Source: Corallium rubrum
Lineage: Eukaryota > Cnidaria > Anthozoa > Scleralcyonacea > Coralliidae
Length of the DNA stretch: 64,000 nt
Direction: 5' to 3'
Assembly: GCA_964035015.1 (NCBI GenBank)
Contig: OZ036002.1
Coordinates: 11,923,199 to 11,987,198 of the forward strand
The notes under the pieces are model-generated. The model searched no databases. It was not told the DNA's origin and saw only the letters and a program-made list of their open reading frames with translations. Below, one piece after another: positions 1 through 14,538 of this stretch; the stretch's first letter is position 1, and each line of letters starts with the position of its first letter. Position numbers and translations under genes: made by a program.

Positions 1-1
1 C

Positions 2-2461
2 CGTGATAAAAATGTTTCTTATCATCGCGGTTTCCCGCAAATAAACAACTACAAAGGAAATGGCTTCGATCTATTAGGCGCGAAACTTTGCAAGTTAATC
101 AGAGCACAAGGGTTTGCATCGCTCACTTCAGGAATAGCGAAAAGTCGTCCAAGACTGATGTGCCATATGTTAGAAGTCCATCACTCGTGCCAAAACCAAA
201 GCAGCCTCGTAAACTAGTAACTAAGATTTCCAGTGATAATGGTATAAATGTAAATGATATTGATAGCCTTGAGGTCATTGGGGATGAAAGTACATCTAGT
301 ATGAATCAAGATGATGACCCTGAAGAACAAATGGACGGCGATTATGAAACATTAGGTGATAAAGTAACCAACTTGGATGAAAATATGCACGCTGAGAGTG
401 ATGATGATGATGATGAATACTTGCCTACTCAAATACAACCGATGAGGTTAGAACACATCTATGGAAATGACAAACTTATCCGCCTCTATACTGGACTACC
501 GAATACTACGACGTTTCATATTTTATGCGATAACTTAGGTGTGCCAATCAATAATTTACAGTACTGGGGAAGACCTACGACATTTCCAGACGGGAACAAA
601 AGAGGTCCTCCACGAAAGCTTTACCCACATGATGAGCTACTGCTTACCCTTATGAGGCTGCGTTTGGCCTTGCTAGAGGAAGATTTAGCTTTTCGATTTG
701 GAATCTGCCAGTCATTGGCTCCACTTGGTGGTGTCATGTTTGCTTCAGAACTGTACACTGGCTCCATATCAGATAAGGAACTTGTTGTCCAGTCTGGGGT
801 GTTCAATTATATCGAGGAAGGGGATGATATAATGGCTGATCGACGCTTCACTATTGAAGATTTGTTAGATGAAAAAAAGGCCACCCTTAACATGCCACCA
901 TTCCATTCAAAAATGGCAAAGTACAGCTGTCAAAACAAGAGATTATATCAAGCAGGCAGATTGCTGCAAATGTTGCGAGTTCATGTTGAACGTGCTATTG
1001 GTAGAATGAAACATTACAGGATCCTTAACTCAGTTTTCCCCCTCAAATGCAGCAGATCACTAAGCATGATTTTTCAGATATGTGCTTACCTTTCAAATTT
1101 CAATGGCCCATTAGTTGAGCTTCCACCATCTGTCATTGCAGAGTACAAGGTTATTCCTGCTAATATAGTTCTAAACAAGCCTTCTGCTTCTGCAAGAAAC
1201 CCTTCTGTTTCAACCAAGCCTTCTGTTTCAACCGAGCCTAATTCTGTTTCAACCAAGTCTTCTGTTTCAAACAAATCTTGTTCAAATGGTTCCACACCAC
1301 TAACACCTCGAAAACCTTTAATGGTGTCTACACCTGCAGTTTCTAATATAAAGCATTCCGATGGTGTTGGTGAGAATTTGGAACCCCCTGCTAGAACAGT
1401 TATTTTAACTAACTGTTTACCGTGGGGTGGAGTTTCTAAAGGTGGTCATGTAACTTTTTCAAATACATGTACCATTGATAATATGCTTAACATATTCTTT
1501 CACTTATTCCTCATGCAGCCTTTGGTGTTAGACAGATTTCGAAGCATGGGTTCTTCTTTTGCCATTGCTCTGACACGTGCCTTTGATTACTTTAAACAAA
1601 GAGAGTGGGGAGAGGTGAAGCTTGCTTGGGTGTCCCAGTGGATTCCAGATGATTACCATGGCCATGATGATTTGTATGGTGATGAGGAGGAGTACTTTGT
1701 CAGCAAGTTGGGAGATCTAATGCAAACCACACAGAAGTCAACCTGTAATAACCCTAATTGCCCTAAATCAGAGATCCAGCACACTACAAATAGTATAATG
1801 ATCAGGTAATTAATGTCAACAGAGTGGCTTAGCAAACATTTGCCTGCACTGGGACCATATCTCAATACAATAGTGTAAGACTCCTGGAGGATAATTATTA
1901 GGATACTAGTTAGCCTTCTTATTCAAATATTTGTAATTTTCTTTATTTTAGATCCCACAAGAGCTGTGAAGATACCAACAATGGAACAACTTTCTACAGC
2001 ATGCTTTCAGGAATGTTCCAAGGCTACTCAGATAGTTGCTCAGTATTATTGCCAACAGAAAGTAGCACATTAGATGACTTGGTGTTTAGTGAAGTAGCCC
2101 CAGAAGGAATGTGTCCAGGTGGAAGAATTTATCAACCTAGATTATTTGTAAACCAGCCTCCACCCATTCTACTTATTTACCTGAGTCATCTTGTAACACA
2201 GAAAGTAATTGCTCACATTTCAGATTTACCTCGACAAATTATATTATATTCTTCATGTACATATAATCTTATGGCATGTACATTTGGGTCCCAGGGCATT
2301 TTACTTAAGCTATGTATCTTGACAAACCATGCGTGTCAAATTCTGGTTGGTATTTCTATAATGACTTGCCCCAAACTCTGATATACCAAGGTAAAAATCC
2401 TCCCAAAACACCAATAACAGGGACAATGTCTTATTGTGTTTATGTTATAACCACTTTATAA
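2..2461 (+). pseudogene. THAP / DDE_4 transposase with C-terminal USP-like cysteine-peptidase module, decayed and 5'-truncated by the window edge
   Basis: The reading enters the window inside a THAP zinc finger. SYHR lies in one frame up to about base 28 and FPANKQLQRKWLRSIRRE in the next, so there is a one-base shift there; the finger ends in VCIAHF. A DDE_4 (HARBI1/ISL2EU-type) transposase core follows: helix-turn-helix FRFGICQS, then SELYTGSISDKE, GDDIMADRRF and HVERAIGRMKHYRI. About 90 residues between FGICQS and APLGG, which hold the first catalytic Asp in relatives, are missing. A Ser/Thr/Pro-rich linker leads to a second module with NTCTIDN (Cys codon 1468-1470). A phase-2 intron at 1806-1951 (AG|GTAATT...TTTTAG) joins exon 2 in frame. 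Near 2294 the frame slips by one base, and the GHF box plus WYFYNDL appear in the new frame, with a TAA at 2306, before the stop at 2459-2461. The Cys box and the GHF/WYFYND box resemble ubiquitin-specific peptidases. Probably dead; the fusion is the notable part. Confidence 0.75.
1806..1951 (+). other. Phase-2 intron in the THAP/DDE/USP-like gene
   Basis: Donor AG|GTAATT at 1805/1806 and acceptor TTTATTTTAG at 1951 restore one continuous reading frame (AG+A, then TCC CAC AAG AGC), running from the transposase exon into the second half of the USP-like module. The matching phase is the evidence. Confidence 0.7.
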
Positions 2462-2615
2462 GTTCCAGTGTAATTAATGTTGAAATTTGAATATAAATAT
2501 ATGACAGTATTGTGCACTTTATTTTCAATTATTGTAAGTCATATGTAAATCAGTACTGACAAATATATGAACACTACATGAGTGGTGCCTACAGATTTTA
2601 TAAATATTTAAAAAA

Positions 2616-3553
2616 CTATTTCTTGTATGGTCTGATATTTTCTTTCAGTATCATAAGTGTTGTGGAAATGTAACCACTATTCTCCATGTCTGAAACCATG
2701 TTGACAGTGGGTTGTTGGTGAAAATATTGTGATCTTGCTTCTGGGGGGAAGGGATTAAAAGTTTCCATCTTTTTAAACTGTCTTGACTTGCTGTGGGCCC
2801 AGACATGTTTTTCCAAATGGAGATCACTCATGGGAAGTGGACTTATTTTTTTCGGTCGTGGATCAAGCCAGGAACAGCAACCAGAAGTGACTGACTCAGG
2901 CAACTTGTCTTGGCTGAATAAGTCCTCCAAGGCATGCAAAATGGCAGAAACATGCACACAAGACTCTGAAAGACTAAGGAGCAAATTTCTTGAATTTTAC
3001 TGAAGCCTAATTCATAGACATAGTATTGTGAAGAACAGTTTGAAGCACTGCTCAACCATAGAAATCTTGACAATATTCCCAGTACTTTATTCAGTTATGA
3101 TGTGTATTCTATTTTCTGAGGTGTAAACATACCTTGCACACTGCACAACAAAAACAATTTAAAATATAATATAATGATAATCACATTATTTAAATATTAG
3201 CTTTACCACATTTGTTTAGCTTACCCTGCTGTATATTCACAATGTGCCATTTTTATTTCTTGTAAACCAGTGCAGTAAATATAAACACGGTAAAGTCGGT
3301 CTTTCTTCATCGTTGGTCTCACCATGCCTCGGTAACATTGGATGTCATTATGCCATTCTACAACAGTCACATGCTTCGAACGATACAAGTTATGTCCTTG
3401 GCTGAGAGCTCTAAAATCACCCTGACATCCAGTAGATATTGCTACTCTATCTACGAGGTAGTTATAAACAACAGTTCGCACCACTCTGAAGCCCTTAGCT
3501 CGTATGTAAGTTGGATCTGCAATCCACCCCGACGAAGGAATAAAGCCAGGTAA
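2616..3553 (-). pseudogene. SWIM zinc-finger part of a YqaJ-family accessory nuclease protein, decayed
   Basis: Read on the minus strand from about 3553: a segment with GFRVVRTVVYNYLVDRVAIS, FRALSQGHNLYRSKHV and PTMKKDRLYRVYIYCTG, ending AHCEYTAGG at a GTAAGC donor near 3223. After about 230 bases comes an acceptor (TTTCAG near 2977), then SCVHVSAILHALEDLFSQ. The C-x-C...C-x-H pattern (AHCEY...CVHVSAIL) is a SWIM zinc finger of the kind placed before the YqaJ nuclease domain in ISL2EU-type accessory proteins. The splice phases do not join cleanly, and no YqaJ motif (GEVKCP, YYQ.QG) follows before the stop at 2616, so this is a truncated or decayed copy. It is convergent with the THAP/DDE gene, the same arrangement as in the better-preserved element at 13.9-17.9 kb, which supports reading both as one old element. 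Confidence 0.6.
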
Positions 3554-4014
3554 TGGTGCTGATAAGACTTGACTTGAACAGTGTTATCTCCTTCTCTGCT
3601 GACTAAATTTATCTGTGATGGTGTCTCTCGAGTAAGAAGTGTCAGGATCCTTTTATATTATCAAAGATTTCGCAATAAAATCAAGGAAGACATTAATTTC
3701 TGCCCATTAATATTTATATTCTACATTCACGGTTCATTAGCATAAACACGTCCATTCAACGCAATATTAAGTTTTGGTAGCAATCATCTTACCTTTCAAC
3801 TACTTTTTTTACACCAGAAACCTTTTCGTTTCTCAGACGCAAGAAGTTTCGCAAAATATCGCAGTGTAATGTGAACAGAATCTCCGCGGTAACTCCGGGA
3901 TGTATTTTATTACACGCCACCACCATTTTGAATTTTGAATATACCTCCAAAACCAAAATATATCCCATGATGCTCTAATTCGTGATATGGCCTATTCAGT
4001 TTTTTACGTAAAAA

Positions 4015-4545
4015 AGGCCACGCAAACGTCCTCCTAAGCTGCGAATGCAGCCGCATACTGTGGCTCGGTCTTCAAAAGCAACGTCCGCGTCCCACTGCAA
4101 AAATTCTATACTTATGACGTCATATGTCAGAATACATGCATCGTGTCTGATTGGCTTTCTGTGATCATACAAATTTATAAAATTTAACATCGATGCGTAG
4201 AAAAACCTTCGATTTCAATGGGAATCTAACAATTTATCGCAAATCGAACTCGTTCTGGAAAGAATAACTATTTGGTTTTTTTAATGACAAAAACTAGGCA
4301 TTCACCTTGAAATTTAACACAGAAATGGCGTTGGCGTTAATTTTGGTCTGGTCCAAGCCGTGCACCAGCGATTTTATTTACTCGCGTATGATCACAAAAT
4401 AATCAACCAATCAGAAGCGATGTTTGCATTCTGGGAAAATTAACGTCATCAAGTATTGAATTTTTACAGTTAAGAGACAGACGTTATTTCGGAGAAAGAA
4501 CGAGCACACAGTACGGGGCTGCTGCCACAGGTTAACGACATCCAG
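4015..4545. mobile_element. Foldback MITE, about 0.5 kb
   Basis: Bases 4040-4170 (GCAGCCGCATACTGTGGCTC... ACTGCAAAAATTC... TGATTGGC) match the reverse complement of about 4385-4530 (TGATTGG... GAATTTTTACAGT... CACAGTACGGGGCTGCTGCC) at roughly 75-80%. No coding sequence is seen. Outer ends and TSD are not resolved. Confidence 0.55.
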
Positions 4546-4728
4546 ATTGAAAACTAAAACCGAAAAGGCGGAGTATAATTTCATTATTTGTGTTCGGATT
4601 CCTACAAGCTTGTATTTCACTGGGAAGATGTTGCGCGTACATAACGTAACATTATTTAATATCTATTAAAATATTCTAATCTCGTTATGGTTCTTCACTT
4701 TTAAGCAAGCCTCGTATTTATCATGTTA

Positions 4729-5775
4729 ACTAGAAATACATGAATGCAACAACCCCTCGCCCGCTTTTATTAAATGGTTTTTTGAAACACCCACCCACCC
4801 ACCTACCATGATTAAAATAAGCACATCTGATATACAACCAATAATAGCCCAATATAAAAACAAACAGATATAAAAACAAATAATCCTCAAGATAAGTCTA
4901 TAATTTATAAGATGACTAAACTGATTTAACATTTCAAAGCAAAACTTATAGATTTCATTATTAAATTCTGGTTGTACAAAATATGTTTTTAAGTTTCAAA
5001 AGGTATTATTTTTAACAAGCTTTAAATGGCTTCCCCTTGCATACATGTTTTGCAAAGGCAGAATTAAATGTCAACAGCTCAAAAATTACATTTATAAAAG
5101 AGTCCAGGATAAAAACAATTCGGTAAACAGACAACGTTTCAGTCGAAAATTTGGAAATACAGCCAAAAAAATGGCCAAAGCCCATGAGTATTTAATAACA
5201 AAAGGTGATTGCAATGCCAATAAAATCATCACGTCTACATAAGCTTATAAAGGTAGTGTTTTAAGTTAGCTTTAGTTAAGCTGATTTATGGTTTGGACGA
5301 GCAAAGGGAAAGCACGAAAACGTGAAGCAGTATATTGTTTAGGTTAAGCGAAAACTTTAAAACAAAATCCTACCGTTAACTTTTGACCACGGAATCACTG
5401 TAATTCAGATCGAGTTTTTGTTTACCATACGTCGTTTGGTTTCTTCAAGTTCTCTGGTTTCTCTTCAAGATATATTAAACGGGTTGTTCGTATCCTTCTT
5501 TTCTTCGTGCTCCATTTCGTTTCGTTTAAATAAACGAAAGGAAAATACTATTTCATTTGCTTGAGAGTTTATAGTTTTCTGCATCGCTAGTCACCAGTGT
5601 CCAACAATTCTTACTGCGTGACACCGTCCCGAACATATATATATATAAACTACTTCCGAGATTACGTCTCCCTTCCCTTTTTCTCCACGCGTGTAAAATG
5701 GACTCCACGCATGTCGAGATTAGCACCCTCACCGGGCTCCGGGCCTTCGGCCCTCCGCCCGGCTCGGGGACAATT
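4729..5775 (-). repeat. Dispersed repeat A, left (inverted) copy
   Basis: CTAGAAATACATGAATGCAA at 4729 and the GC-rich block around 5718-5772 (GGGCCTTCGGCCCTCCGCCC, flanked by CTCGACATGCG) recur in reverse complement at 12,770-13,922. A block near 5370 (CCTACCGTTAAC) also pairs with one near 13,515. No protein was recognised. This may be one end of a long-inverted-repeat element or one of two independent copies. Confidence 0.5.
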
Positions 5776-6720
5776 TCGAAATGCCTTACCAAGATAGATT
5801 CAGTCATACAATTAATACTCGTAATATCAATCCATTTTTAGGACTTACTTTAGAAATGCTTCAGGGAAAGATGAAGTAACACTAACATGCATGCTTGGTT
5901 TAAAAAGCATATACATAATATAAACTCACACAAAAACAAGTTTATATAAGAACCTTAAACCTGTGGTTTCGCTACCCAATTTCAGTACAAGGACAACAAT
6001 ATGCCGGTTAAAAAACGACTCATTTATACCGAAATGAAAAGTATAACGTAAAGAACCCTTAAGCAGACTGCAATAAAGACTGCAACCACAAAACGATTTT
6101 TATGGTTTTTCAACAATTCCAACAGACAACGGAAAAAACACCACAGCCAGTAGACAGCGAAGCAGAAAATTTTATAACTTTTATAAATCGCCAATTGTAC
6201 GTATTTCCATTACCAAAGCTGGAACTAATCAGCTTTGTAAAGGGATGAGACTGGACAATTTGAGACATCGCGGGTAGAGGCCACTGCATCAATTTCAAAT
6301 TCTTCATCTTAGAACAGCATTAAGTAATAAAAACTACCTTGCTACAGTACTTACTTAAAATTTGGAGCCATTTCAAGAATACCCATCTTTCTTCTTCCGT
6401 CAAAACTTAAAAAAAGAAACATAAAATGGTCTGAAAATGCATCTATTACGAGAATTATGTTTTAAAACCACACCATTTAAAAAACTAAAACTCCGGTCAA
6501 AAAATACATCAGTAAAAAGCTTTAAATTGTCATGTCTAAAAATGTTGATGGTTTCACGATATCTGCTTTCGTTTTCGAGAAATAACGTTTTCATTTTCGT
6601 GTTTTTGTGCTTCTGAACGCCGCATTAACGATATATTTTGTCTGCTCGAAATTGGTGCTCAGTGGACATTTCTTTTCAATTCTGACGTCATTGAAGGCTA
6701 GAAACAAAAGAAAAGCACTC
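5776..6720. other. No gene or repeat recognised
   Basis: AT-rich intergenic sequence. I saw only short unrelated open frames, none with family motifs. Confidence 0.4.
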
Positions 6721-6888
6721 AGACTATGTGCACGCGACAACGTTACCGAGCGTTTTTAAATTTCTCGTTTTCAACTTCATCGTTTTGGCCTTCTGATTAT
6801 AGACGGTACTTATATAGGAAACGCGTTTGTGCTATATGCAAATTTGCAGCCACTTTTGTCTCAACAGAAATTGGATCCTATGACTTAT

Positions 6889-6993
6889 TTTATCCTTTCT
6901 TTTTTCAGTAATATTGGGTCTTAGCTTGTCGCACAATTCAATAAAATGCTTCCTGCTCATTCTATTGAAATAAAGCGGTTCTTGACCATTAGT
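6889..6993 (-). pseudogene. HARBI1/DDE-like transposase N-terminal scrap
   Basis: The minus strand encodes YFNRMSRKHFIELCDKLRPN, which resembles the 'FRMSxxxFxxLCxxLRPxI' segment ahead of the helix-turn-helix in PIF/Harbinger-type (HARBI1-like) transposases. Only about 35 residues are recognisable and no catalytic motif is nearby. This is a weak but specific-looking remnant. Confidence 0.35.
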
Positions 6994-7019
6994 TACTTGA
7001 CAGGCTATGTATTTGTTAT

Positions 7020-7140
7020 TACTTGGGCTACTGTGGTGGTAGCCGAGTCTAGGTTTCGGCTCCGTTTGTTGTTGTTTTGGGGGTTTTTCGCCACACAAAA
7101 TTGCATTATTGCATTATCCCGTCAGGCCTTGCGAAACTGT
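7020..7140 (+). repeat. Short dispersed repeat, second copy inverted at 39,470-39,590
   Basis: GAGTCTAGGTTTCGGCTC, then a T-rich run, TTGCATTATTGCAT and CCCGTCAGGCCTTGCGAAAC match the reverse complement of 39,470-39,560 in the same order. It has SINE-like size, but no box A or box B was seen in it. Confidence 0.5.
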
Positions 7141-10200
<3,060 letters not shown>

Positions 10201-10216
10201 TCAATCAATCATTATT

Positions 10217-10247
<31 letters not shown>

Positions 10248-10287
10248 CAATCATTATCAATCAATCAATCATTATCAATCAATCATT

Positions 10288-10338
<51 letters not shown>

Positions 10339-10345
10339 CACCCAT
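10201..10345 (+). repeat. (ATCA)n microsatellite with interruptions
   Basis: Tetranucleotide ATCA repeats, interrupted by ATTATCA units and ending in a few CATC units (CACCCATCCATCCATC). Open frames over it are repeat artefacts. Confidence 0.9.
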
Positions 10346-10572
10346 CCATCCATCAATCAAGATCTTCATACTCTATCGCTCCTATAACAACGTCCAAGAA
10401 TGAGCATACCCTCAGACGTCCAAACCCCAGTCAAACACGGGACTGACTTAACCGCATTTGACTCGAGGTTTTGACGTCTCTCCTTGATGAAAGGTTTAAC
10501 TATTTTTAAAGATAGAAATAATTCCTATGCTAATAATATCTTCAGAAATTGTCGAATTCCTTTCATTTACCA

Positions 10573-10650
10573 CATTTGTTATGCATGTAGCCCGCCAAAA
10601 TTACGCCTGTAGCCCGCCAAAATTATGCATGTGCCCCGTCAAAATAACGC
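10573..10650 (+). repeat. Short tandem repeat, about 27 bp x 3
   Basis: TGTAGCCCGCCAAAATTACGC, TGTAGCCCGCCAAAATTATGC and TGTGCCCCGTCAAAATAACGC follow one another with small changes. Confidence 0.6.
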
Positions 10651-10912
10651 GTGGGCATGTTCATGCAACTCGCGTAAACAAAAATCTTCATTTAGTAAAA
10701 AAAATCGGCCAAACTGAGATTGAAACAATATACAGCATTCCTGAAACGGAAAAAACTTTCCGCAGATATTTTGCCCTGAACATGGCAAAAGTAAGATTTT
10801 AAAAACATGGCAGGCAGAAAAGAGTCTGAGTCCGAAGAACAGTTGTGATGTAAGATCGGACCGAAGTATTTTCGTTGTTTTACTTGGTTTTCGCCGTAAT
10901 CAGTCGGTAGAA

Positions 10913-11140
10913 ATGCCCTCCCGGTGTGTTGTATTCGGATGTTATAACAAACCAAGATCCTGAGAAAGACACAAAAGCTGTGAAAAATACGACTTTGGGT
11001 GAATTTTGTTAACTGGAAACGCGCAAAATGAGAGCCATCCAGCACAAGTTGTCTGTTCTAAATATTTTAAGCCAGAAGATTTTGTTCGAAAAGTTGATAT
11101 GCCTCCATTGCCTGGGCAAGAAAAGTTTGTAATCCCGTAG
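10913..11140 (+). pseudogene. Broken THAP zinc-finger exon
   Basis: It opens MPSRCVVFGCYNKPRS then TGA, the first Cys pair (C-x4-C) of a THAP domain. In another frame, VNWKRAK precedes, and VCSKYFKPEDFVRKVDMPPL follows, ending at TAG 11,138-11,140; this gives the Trp region, the C-x2-(H replaced by Y)-F motif and the C-terminal Pro. Stops and frame changes in between show it is dead. THAP domains bind transposon ends. No transposase core follows, so this is a scrap of a transposase or a captured THAP gene. Confidence 0.6.
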
Positions 11141-11788
11141 CTGAAAAGAAATAATATAGGAATAACTCCCTAGCCAAGCGTACTTGCCGGAGGTGATCGC
11201 GAAGATGATAACGGAAAACCAACTTTTCGAACGAAAGCTTCTGATATGAAATATTTAGACTATTTACAACTTGTGCTGGAAGGCTCCCGGTTAATTTGTA
11301 TCGTTTGACTTCGCTTTGTAGCCTTTGTTACTGTATTCACGTGTTGCTATAAAAATGAAAACTTGATACAGCTATATACGAGTAAAGACTGGCAACAGAC
11401 GCTGTGCTTTTTGAGAATATACGCTAATTATATTGAGGCCTGAAGTAGTGAAAAGTTGAGTTTGGGCGAATTTTGTTAAGAGGAATTGAAACGCGCAAAC
11501 TGTGAAACTGCTTGAAGTATTTATTGTCTTCTGTGCGTTTTTTAAACTTTCAAAGAAGTCTGTTATACACTGTATTTATCTTTTTCACTTGAGATTTTGA
11601 CTGGTAAGCAGCCAAAGCTGCACTTGACTTTTTCATCTTTTAAAAGATTAATGAGAAGTATTTTTTCAATATTCGACAAGATAATCAAGTGCATAAATAC
11701 AATATACACTTAATGTCTGGTTATGAGGGGGAAAAAAACTAAAGGTTTCCCAAGGGATCAGACAATGCGTTGAGAGTCGGCCGAAAAT
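11141..11788. other. No gene recognised
   Basis: AT-rich non-coding sequence between the THAP scrap and repeat B. GTGAATTTTGTTAA...GGAAACGCGCAAA occurs near 10,998-11,027 and again, diverged, near 11,462-11,502, hinting at a small local duplication. Confidence 0.35.
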
Positions 11789-12360
11789 GGTCGAGAAATA
11801 AAAAAGTGTCGAGATTTCGGCAAAAACAAGTCGAGAATAAAAAACGTCTTGAGATGTTCATTTTTTAATCATACTTTTTGAGCTGGTCGAGAATTGATTT
11901 CTGACTCGCTGACAGCATGGGGATATCAGATATTTTTTCAAAGGGGGAAATAACCAATCACTTTATACTTTCTATGGGTAGGTAGGATTGTACTAACTAG
12001 TGTATTCTGAGGCCAAGCTAGCGAAGATGACGCAATTTCGGATAATAGGTGTAAACTCGCTTTTATATACAGCAAGATAACGCTGTCGATTGTAGAGAAC
12101 GGGTATACGTGAACGCCACTGCGAACCAACTTATATAAAAACAATGGTGATGCAGTCGTTCGGCAGTGACATGGCGTTCGGTGACTCGCGTTCCGCGCTA
12201 ACTATAACCCAATAATGAATCGTCAGATTTTTCGTCAAGTTATACAAATGTCGACTGGTTTGCGTCTTAAATTCGGACTGGACTTTGACAACTTTATCGT
12301 AAAGTAAGAAAACACTTCAACGACAACGACCACGACAGGGAAAATTAATTAAAAACGACT
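11789..12360 (+). repeat. Repeat B, left inverted arm
   Basis: TGGTCGAGAAATAAAAA, then several spaced GTCGAGA motifs, CTGACTCGCTGACAGC, a cold-spot-like stretch CAAAGGGGGAAATAACCAAT, and CGGTGACTCGCGTTCCGCGC to TTTCCCTGTCGTGG-type sequence all recur in reverse order and complement at 17,995-18,630. Identity is about 85-90% by eye. Together the arms bracket repeat A (right copy) and the ISL2EU element. Confidence 0.75.
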
Positions 12361-12769
12361 CATTGAAGCCTAATTCTTCTTCTACGACGAACCCTCGAGA
12401 GGTGGGGTGGGGGGACGCCGGGGGAGGGATTGTATAAACAATCTGATTCTTATGTCTATAATCTGCAGCAACTGTATGGCGACATTAACTGGCCAACAAT
12501 TGGCGCCGAAACGACTTGCAAAGAAATGAAATACTGTGGCTTTTAACACATGTCTGTCGCAAATTAATTATCCTTATCCGAAACCCGCTGACATTTTCTA
12601 ATATTAGCAATTTGAAGTACTGCACCTGGGTGAATTTCGAAAAAAAAAGACGTTTTGTGCTTGAAAGAGTAGACTGTGAGTATAGTTGACTTACGAGTTT
12701 AAGTCACCAAAACCTTTTTAGACTTACAAGCAGAACTATTCAGTCAAAACGTTTTCAATTGACAGTAAT
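12361..12769. other. No gene recognised
   Basis: Contains a G-rich run near 12,400-12,425 and AT-rich unique sequence. Lies between repeat B arm and repeat A copy. Confidence 0.35.
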
Positions 12770-13922
12770 CCCCGAGCCCGGGCGGAGGGCCGAAGGCCCG
12801 GAGCCCGGGTGAGGGTGCTAATCTCGACATGCGTGGAGTCCACTTTACACGCGAGATAAAAAGCTGAAAGCAATTCTGAAACCTGTTTATATATCTATAT
12901 ATATGTTATCAAATCCACAACTTGCGCAGTTCGAATAGCAGGGTACTGGTAACTAACCTGTTAAATTATTCAAATTATTTAAATTTACGTCAGCAAATTA
13001 TAATTTATAAGTTCGTTGGATGGTTGGATTACGAAATAGTTTTTCAAAGATCAAGACGAAAGAAATCTTTGCCAGAAAAAAATGGTTTCAACTAAAATGT
13101 ACATTAATATTACTATGGAAAAAGACCAAAGAAAGAAGGCTAAGAAGAGATGTGGCAGCGAGAAAAAGACAACAATAAATACGACTTAAAACCACTGGAA
13201 AAAGCCTAAAAATTAATACGATAAAGACCGAAAACGATGCCGACCGAAGTGTAACTGAAAGAAGCAGGATGTGCCCTGAAACTGTTCAAAGCCGGTAAAG
13301 AATTTTGCTCTGGTGTATTCTACATAACTCGAGAGGGAACGATGAAGAAATTTTGAAACAAACGGCTTTTTAGATCATGAAGAGAACTGAACGATGCCTT
13401 GTCATATTTATGTGTCAACAACGAAAAAAGTAAGAAACCACGAACGAGAAAAACAATCCGAAAAGACTAGACTGAATTGGCAGTGTTTGTGGTCACAAAA
13501 GCAGAAGAAAGTTTAACGGTAGGAGATTCGTATTTAACAGTTTAGCTGAGTTAAAACGAAAGAAATCTTGAAAATGAAAATTAATATAAATAATATATTG
13601 TCTAGAATTGTCTTTCAACGCTAGGACGTTGACATTGTGTGATTTGGGTCTTTTCTTGGCCACTATTTATATATATATTTTTGAATGAAAATTTGTCATT
13701 TGGTTCATCTCGTGTTGTTTTTTTAATATTGACATTGCATGTTCTTTCGGTGTGTCAATACACGACTACAGATGAACCTTACTAACTAATTTTCTGGGTG
13801 TTTTCTGGTCTGTGATTAATACAACAAAAAACAGAAATTAGGGGAGGGGAGGGGGGGTGTGTGTTTAAAAATGCATATAAAGCGGGCGAGGGGTTGTTGC
13901 GTTCATGTATTTCTAGTTTCTA
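12770..13922 (+). repeat. Dispersed repeat A, right copy
   Basis: Mirror copy of 4729-5775. It starts with the GC-rich block CCCGGGCGGAGGGCCGAAGG, CTAATCTCGACATGCGTGG, and ends GGCGAGGGGTTGTTGCG...CATGTATTTCTAG just before the ISL2EU element. No ORF with family motifs. Confidence 0.5.
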
Positions 13923-13934
13923 GCTTCTTCAAAT

Positions 13935-14538
13935 GGACCAATTGCAGAACTGCAAAGCATCATGGTAGTTTAGTTACAGGGCAGAATTTTTCAACATGGC
14001 GATTGTATTTTTGGAACGAGGGAAGGTGCTAAACACACGAGAATTGGAAGAAAAGTTTTATCATTTTCGCTTCGATTAAAGTTTATATCAAATCTGTACG
14101 TCTTGTTTTATATTTCTACCGAATCTTGGGTTTCTACGAGCGAGTGTAGTTGAAATATTCAACACGGCGTACAGAGACGCTGAAGCGGGGAATGGCTTCG
14201 ATCCGAGGTAGTCAGACACAAATTTTGGAATATTTCACAATATAAAGGTAAGTACTGCATTAAATTATTTTCAAGATAAGGAACACGTTGTGACTCATTG
14301 TTTGCCTGAAAAATTCGGCGATCGATTTAATTCTAGAGACTTGAGAGACAAAAATGTTTGCACACTTGACTATCCCGAAACAACACATGTTTGATCAAAC
14401 GTTCTTTTCACAAACCAAAACATTGAGGTTGTTTGGCGCGAAAAATAAAAACAGTTGCTGTTTGAAATACCGAGCTTTCACACTTCAAAGGTTTTCGCTG
14501 TTACAAAAAAGATTTAAAAAGTACTTTTAAGTACTATT
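13935..14538 (+). repeat. Left TIR of ISL2EU element
   Basis: Reverse complement of 17,269-17,872 with few mismatches (for example GAGACGCTGAAGCG against GAGTCGCTGAAGCG). The inner end lies at AAGTACTTTTAAGTACTATT, itself a small palindrome. Includes a likely leader exon ending at the GTAAGT donor near 14,249. Confidence 0.85.
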
